Assembly (NCBI GenBank): GCA_020059765.1
Contig: JAGVBM010000032.1
Coordinates: forward strand, 1 to 7,856
DNA length: 7,856 nt
Direction of reading: 5' to 3'
DNA from: Bacillota bacterium
Lineage (GTDB): Bacteria > Bacillota > Bacilli > Tumebacillales > Effusibacillaceae
The notes beneath the pieces are model-generated. The model did no database searches and was not told where the DNA came from. It was given only the letters and a program-made list of their open reading frames with translations. Below, piece after piece: positions 6,276 to 7,856 of this stretch; positions within the stretch are counted from its first letter, which is position 1, and each line of letters starts with the position of its first letter. The position numbers were made by a program, and so were the translations under genes.

Positions 6276-6298
6276 GGGGCGTCGCGCAAAGACGCCCC
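6276..6298 (+). terminator. GC-rich hairpin after spoIIIAH, probable terminator with poor T-tract
   Basis: GGGGCGTC (6276-6283) and GACGCCCC (6291-6298) form a perfect eight-base stem around a seven-base loop, 34 bases after the spoIIIAH stop. The sequence that follows is only scattered with T (GAACTTGTACTTGTTC) rather than a continuous run. Termination could therefore be partial, leaving some spoIIIA transcription into accBC. The stem is certain; its strength as a terminator is inferred. Confidence 0.55.
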
Positions 6299-6314
6299 GA
6301 ACTTGTACTTGTTC
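6299..6314 (+). repeat. Imperfect 16-base dyad containing an ACTTGT tandem repeat
   Basis: GAACTTGTACTTGTTC reads GAAC-TT-GTAC-TT-GTTC, symmetric at 12 of 16 positions. It includes two adjacent copies of ACTTGT (6301-6312). It begins directly after the terminator stem. It could be a protein-binding site for accBC control or simply the downstream part of the terminator region. Confidence 0.35.
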
Positions 6315-6355
6315 TATACGGTCCTCCTGCAGTTTAAACCTGTCAGTATAGCAAG
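6308..6355 (+). repeat. Inverted repeat upstream of the accB promoter
   Basis: CTTG (6308-6311) and CTATAC (6314-6319), separated by TT, pair with GTATAG (6346-6351) and CAAG (6352-6355). That makes ten base pairs with a two-base bulge and a 26-base loop, which itself holds the palindrome GTTTAAAC (6332-6339). It lies upstream of the proposed accB -10, so in accB's own transcript it would be absent. It could act on DNA or on read-through RNA from spoIIIA. Confidence 0.35.
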
Positions 6356-6369
6356 ATTAGGCATCGTTA

Positions 6370-6378
6370 TGGTATACT
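6370..6378 (+). promoter_or_regulatory. Extended -10 promoter for accBC
   Basis: TGGTATACT (6370-6378) matches the extended -10 form TGnTATAAT with one mismatch. No good TTGACA-like -35 is seen 16-18 bases upstream, which is tolerated by extended -10 promoters. The start of transcription would fall near 6384-6387, giving a leader of about 36 bases before accB. A vegetative sigma-A promoter here fits the essential nature of accBC. Confidence 0.5.
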
Positions 6379-6399
6379 TTCCAATAGTCCAAATTGGAA
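6379..6399 (+). promoter_or_regulatory. Perfect inverted repeat over the predicted accB transcription start
   Basis: TTCCAAT (6379-6385) and ATTGGAA (6393-6399) are exact reverse complements around a seven-base spacer. The repeat abuts the -10 and would cover the start site, a usual place for a repressor operator. It does not resemble the FapR consensus as I remember it (TTAGTACC-type). It could also form a weak hairpin at the very 5' end of the mRNA. No regulator is assigned. Confidence 0.4.
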
Positions 6400-6421
6400 T
6401 AGGATTAAGGGAGGACCAGAT

Positions 6422-6919
6422 ATGTTCAAGCTGAATGAAATTCGTGAACTTGTACGGTTAATCGATGAAACATCCGTGACAGAATTGAACGTGGAAGCAG
6501 CTGGAACGAAACTGATCATAAAGAAAGAATTGGGAGTTGCCGCTCCCGTCATCGTACAGCCTGCACCGGTGCAAGCTGCCCCCGCTGTGCAACAGCCTGT
6601 CGCTCCGGTTGCCGTTCCACAGCCGTCTGCGGATCAACCTGCGACAAAAGAAGACAAGCAGCCGGTTGACGATCCGACATTGCATCAGATCATATCGCCG
6701 ATGGTCGGCACATTCTATCAGGCACCGGCTCCGGATGCCGATCCCTACGTACGCGTTGGCGCAAAAGTGACTGACAAGACAGTTGTTTGCATTGTCGAAG
6801 CGATGAAATTGATGAATGAAATCGAAGCGGACGTGCGCGGTGAAATCGTTGCCGTTCTGGCTGAAAATGGACAACTGGTTGAATACGGACAACCGCTGTT
6901 CCTTGTCAAACTCGATTAA
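6422..6919 (+). CDS. accB: Acetyl-CoA carboxylase biotin carboxyl carrier protein
   Basis: This 165-residue carrier holds the biotin that shuttles CO2 from biotin carboxylase to the carboxyltransferase in the first committed step of fatty acid synthesis. The N-terminal part (1-40) has the usual MFKLNEIRELVRLIDETSVTEL-type opening. A flexible alanine/proline/valine-rich linker covers about 40-76. The biotinyl domain runs from about 86 to 165. EAMKLMNEI (126-134) marks the biotin site, with K129 as the modified lysine. SPMVGTFYQAP (92-102) is also characteristic. AAGGGAGG (6407-6414) lies seven bases before ATG 6422. The gene appears to have its own promoter after a hairpin that closes the spoIIIA operon, and it is co-transcribed with accC. 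Confidence 0.95.
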   Translation: MFKLNEIRELVRLIDETSVTELNVEAAGTKLIIKKELGVAAPVIVQPAPVQAAPAVQQPVAPVAVPQPSADQPATKEDKQPVDDPTLHQIISPMVGTFYQAPAPDADPYVRVGAKVTDKTVVCIVEAMKLMNEIEADVRGEIVAVLAENGQLVEYGQPLFLVKLD

Positions 6920-6935
6920 AGGCGGCGATTACAAG

Positions 6936-7856
6936 GTGTTTAAAAAAATATTGATTGCCAATCGCGGAGAGATCGCGGTCCGTGTCATTCGAGCATGCAA
7001 AGAATTAGGAATTCAAACCGTTGCCATTTACTCGGAACCGGATCGCGACGCTTTGCATGTGAGGCTCGCGGATGAAGCCTACTGCGTCGGTCCGACCGCC
7101 AGCAAACAAAGCTATCTCAATATCCCGAATATTATGGCTGCGGCTACCTCCACCGGCGTCGACGCCATTCATCCGGGATACGGATTCCTGGCGGAGAATG
7201 CCGATTTTGCAGAAATTGTGGAAACGGTCGGGATTACCTTTATCGGACCGAGCGTGGAAGCGATCGAGAAAATGGGTGACAAGTCGGTCGCAAAAGATAC
7301 GATGAAGCTGGCGAACGTGCCTTGCGTTCCGGGAACGGACGGATTGATTGAAGATGTTCAGGAAGCGCAGCAGGTGGCCAATGAGATCGGGTATCCTGTA
7401 ATTATCAAAGCGACTGCCGGCGGCGGCGGGAAAGGGATGCGCCTGGCAAACAATCCGGAAGAACTGGAAAAATCAATCAAAATGGCGCAAGTGGAGGCGG
7501 AAACCGCCTTTGGCAACGCAGGCGTCTATCTGGAGAAGTTTGTGGAAGGCCCCCGGCACGTGGAAATTCAAATCATTGGGGATAAACATGGCAATGCGGT
7601 GTACTTGGGAGAAAGGGATTGTTCGATCCAGCGGCGCCATCAAAAATTGATTGAGGAAGCACCGTCTCCCGCCTTGGACCCCGAATTGCGGGAAAAAATG
7701 GGTGAATCTGCCGTTGCGGCCGCTTTGGCTGTCAATTACTCGGGTGCCGGCACCGTAGAATTTTTGTTGGATAAGCATGGAAACTATTATTTCATGGAAA
7801 TGAACACCCGGATTCAAGTCGAGCACCCTGTCACCGAAATGATCACCGGGATTGAT
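6936..7856 (+). CDS. accC: Acetyl-CoA carboxylase biotin carboxylase subunit (3' truncated by window)
   Basis: Biotin carboxylase uses ATP and bicarbonate to carboxylate the biotin on AccB. The frame is open from GTG 6936 to the window end, 307 of about 450 codons. The opening FKKILIANRGEIAVRVIRAC is the classic N-terminus. The ATP-grasp region is intact as far as seen: K116 (MGDK), K158, the glycine loop AGGGGKGMR (161-169), H208, K237 in RRHQKL, and E275. E288 and N290 lie in FMEMNTRIQVEHPVTE, with R292 and E296 following. Residues past this point, including the C-terminal domain, are outside the window. GTG is the only start that fits the family N-terminus. The ribosome binding site is modest (AAAGGCGG, 6918-6925), overlaps the accB stop and is ten bases away; the gene follows accB by 16 bases. 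Confidence 0.95.
   Translation, partial: MFKKILIANRGEIAVRVIRACKELGIQTVAIYSEPDRDALHVRLADEAYCVGPTASKQSYLNIPNIMAAATSTGVDAIHPGYGFLAENADFAEIVETVGITFIGPSVEAIEKMGDKSVAKDTMKLANVPCVPGTDGLIEDVQEAQQVANEIGYPVIIKATAGGGGKGMRLANNPEELEKSIKMAQVEAETAFGNAGVYLEKFVEGPRHVEIQIIGDKHGNAVYLGERDCSIQRRHQKLIEEAPSPALDPELREKMGESAVAAALAVNYSGAGTVEFLLDKHGNYYFMEMNTRIQVEHPVTEMITGID

Noticed and set aside
6299..6345. Second promoter for accB around TTGTAC (6303-6308)
   Set aside because: No acceptable -10 occurs 16-18 bases downstream; the extended -10 at 6370 is better.
1..7856. Novel system, phage, insertion sequence, CRISPR or tRNA/rRNA gene
   Set aside because: All long coding regions are assigned to known sporulation or fatty-acid genes, no transposase or direct-repeat array is visible, and the remaining gaps are at most about 250 bases.

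Overview
The window (7,856 bases) comes from an endospore-forming member of the Bacillota. It carries a complete eight-gene spoIIIA locus, an adjacent cell-wall amidase of the spore-cortex type, and the start of the accBC fatty-acid locus. Every gene lies on the + strand. GC content looks moderate, around half, and 5 of the 11 visible starts are GTG. The order (zinc-ribbon protein, amidase, spoIIIAA-AH, accB, accC) resembles the conserved efp-spoIIIA-accBC neighbourhood of spore formers. An Alicyclobacillaceae-like genus (for example Effusibacillus or Tumebacillus) is a guess from general resemblance only.

Layout. 1-134 is the C-terminal tail of a small four-cysteine zinc-ribbon protein. 131-817 is an N-acetylmuramoyl-L-alanine amidase (CwlD-like) whose GTG start overlaps the previous stop codon. 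818-1071 is non-coding and holds a C-rich, G-poor polypyrimidine tract, a weak sigma-E-like promoter and a very strong ribosome binding site. 1072-6241 is spoIIIAA-AB-AC-AD-AE-AF-AG-AH, tightly packed with gaps of 4 overlapping to 22 free bases. 6242-6421 is an intergenic region with a GC-rich hairpin, several inverted repeats and a likely extended -10 promoter. 6422-6919 is accB, and 6936 to the window end is accC, cut off after 307 codons.

How the genes work together. SpoIIIAA-AH form the mother-cell half of the channel (feeding tube) that spans the two membranes between mother cell and forespore, with SpoIIIAH contacting SpoIIQ from the forespore. SpoIIIAA is the ATPase, AB the type II secretion F-like protein, AC/AD/AE the membrane core, and AF/AG/AH the ring-building proteins. 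The amidase upstream would make the muramic-delta-lactam of spore cortex together with a PdaA-type deacetylase, so it belongs to the same developmental programme. AccB and AccC are the biotin carrier and biotin carboxylase of acetyl-CoA carboxylase, a housekeeping function. The hairpin and separate promoter in front of accB fit a switch from sporulation to vegetative control.

I found no mobile element, CRISPR array, RNA gene or novel system. The core content is a well-known locus. The points worth a second look are the amidase's placement and unusual motif, two competing starts for spoIIIAA, the possible Rho-type tract, the dyads in front of accB, and small sequence oddities inside spoIIIAE and spoIIIAH.
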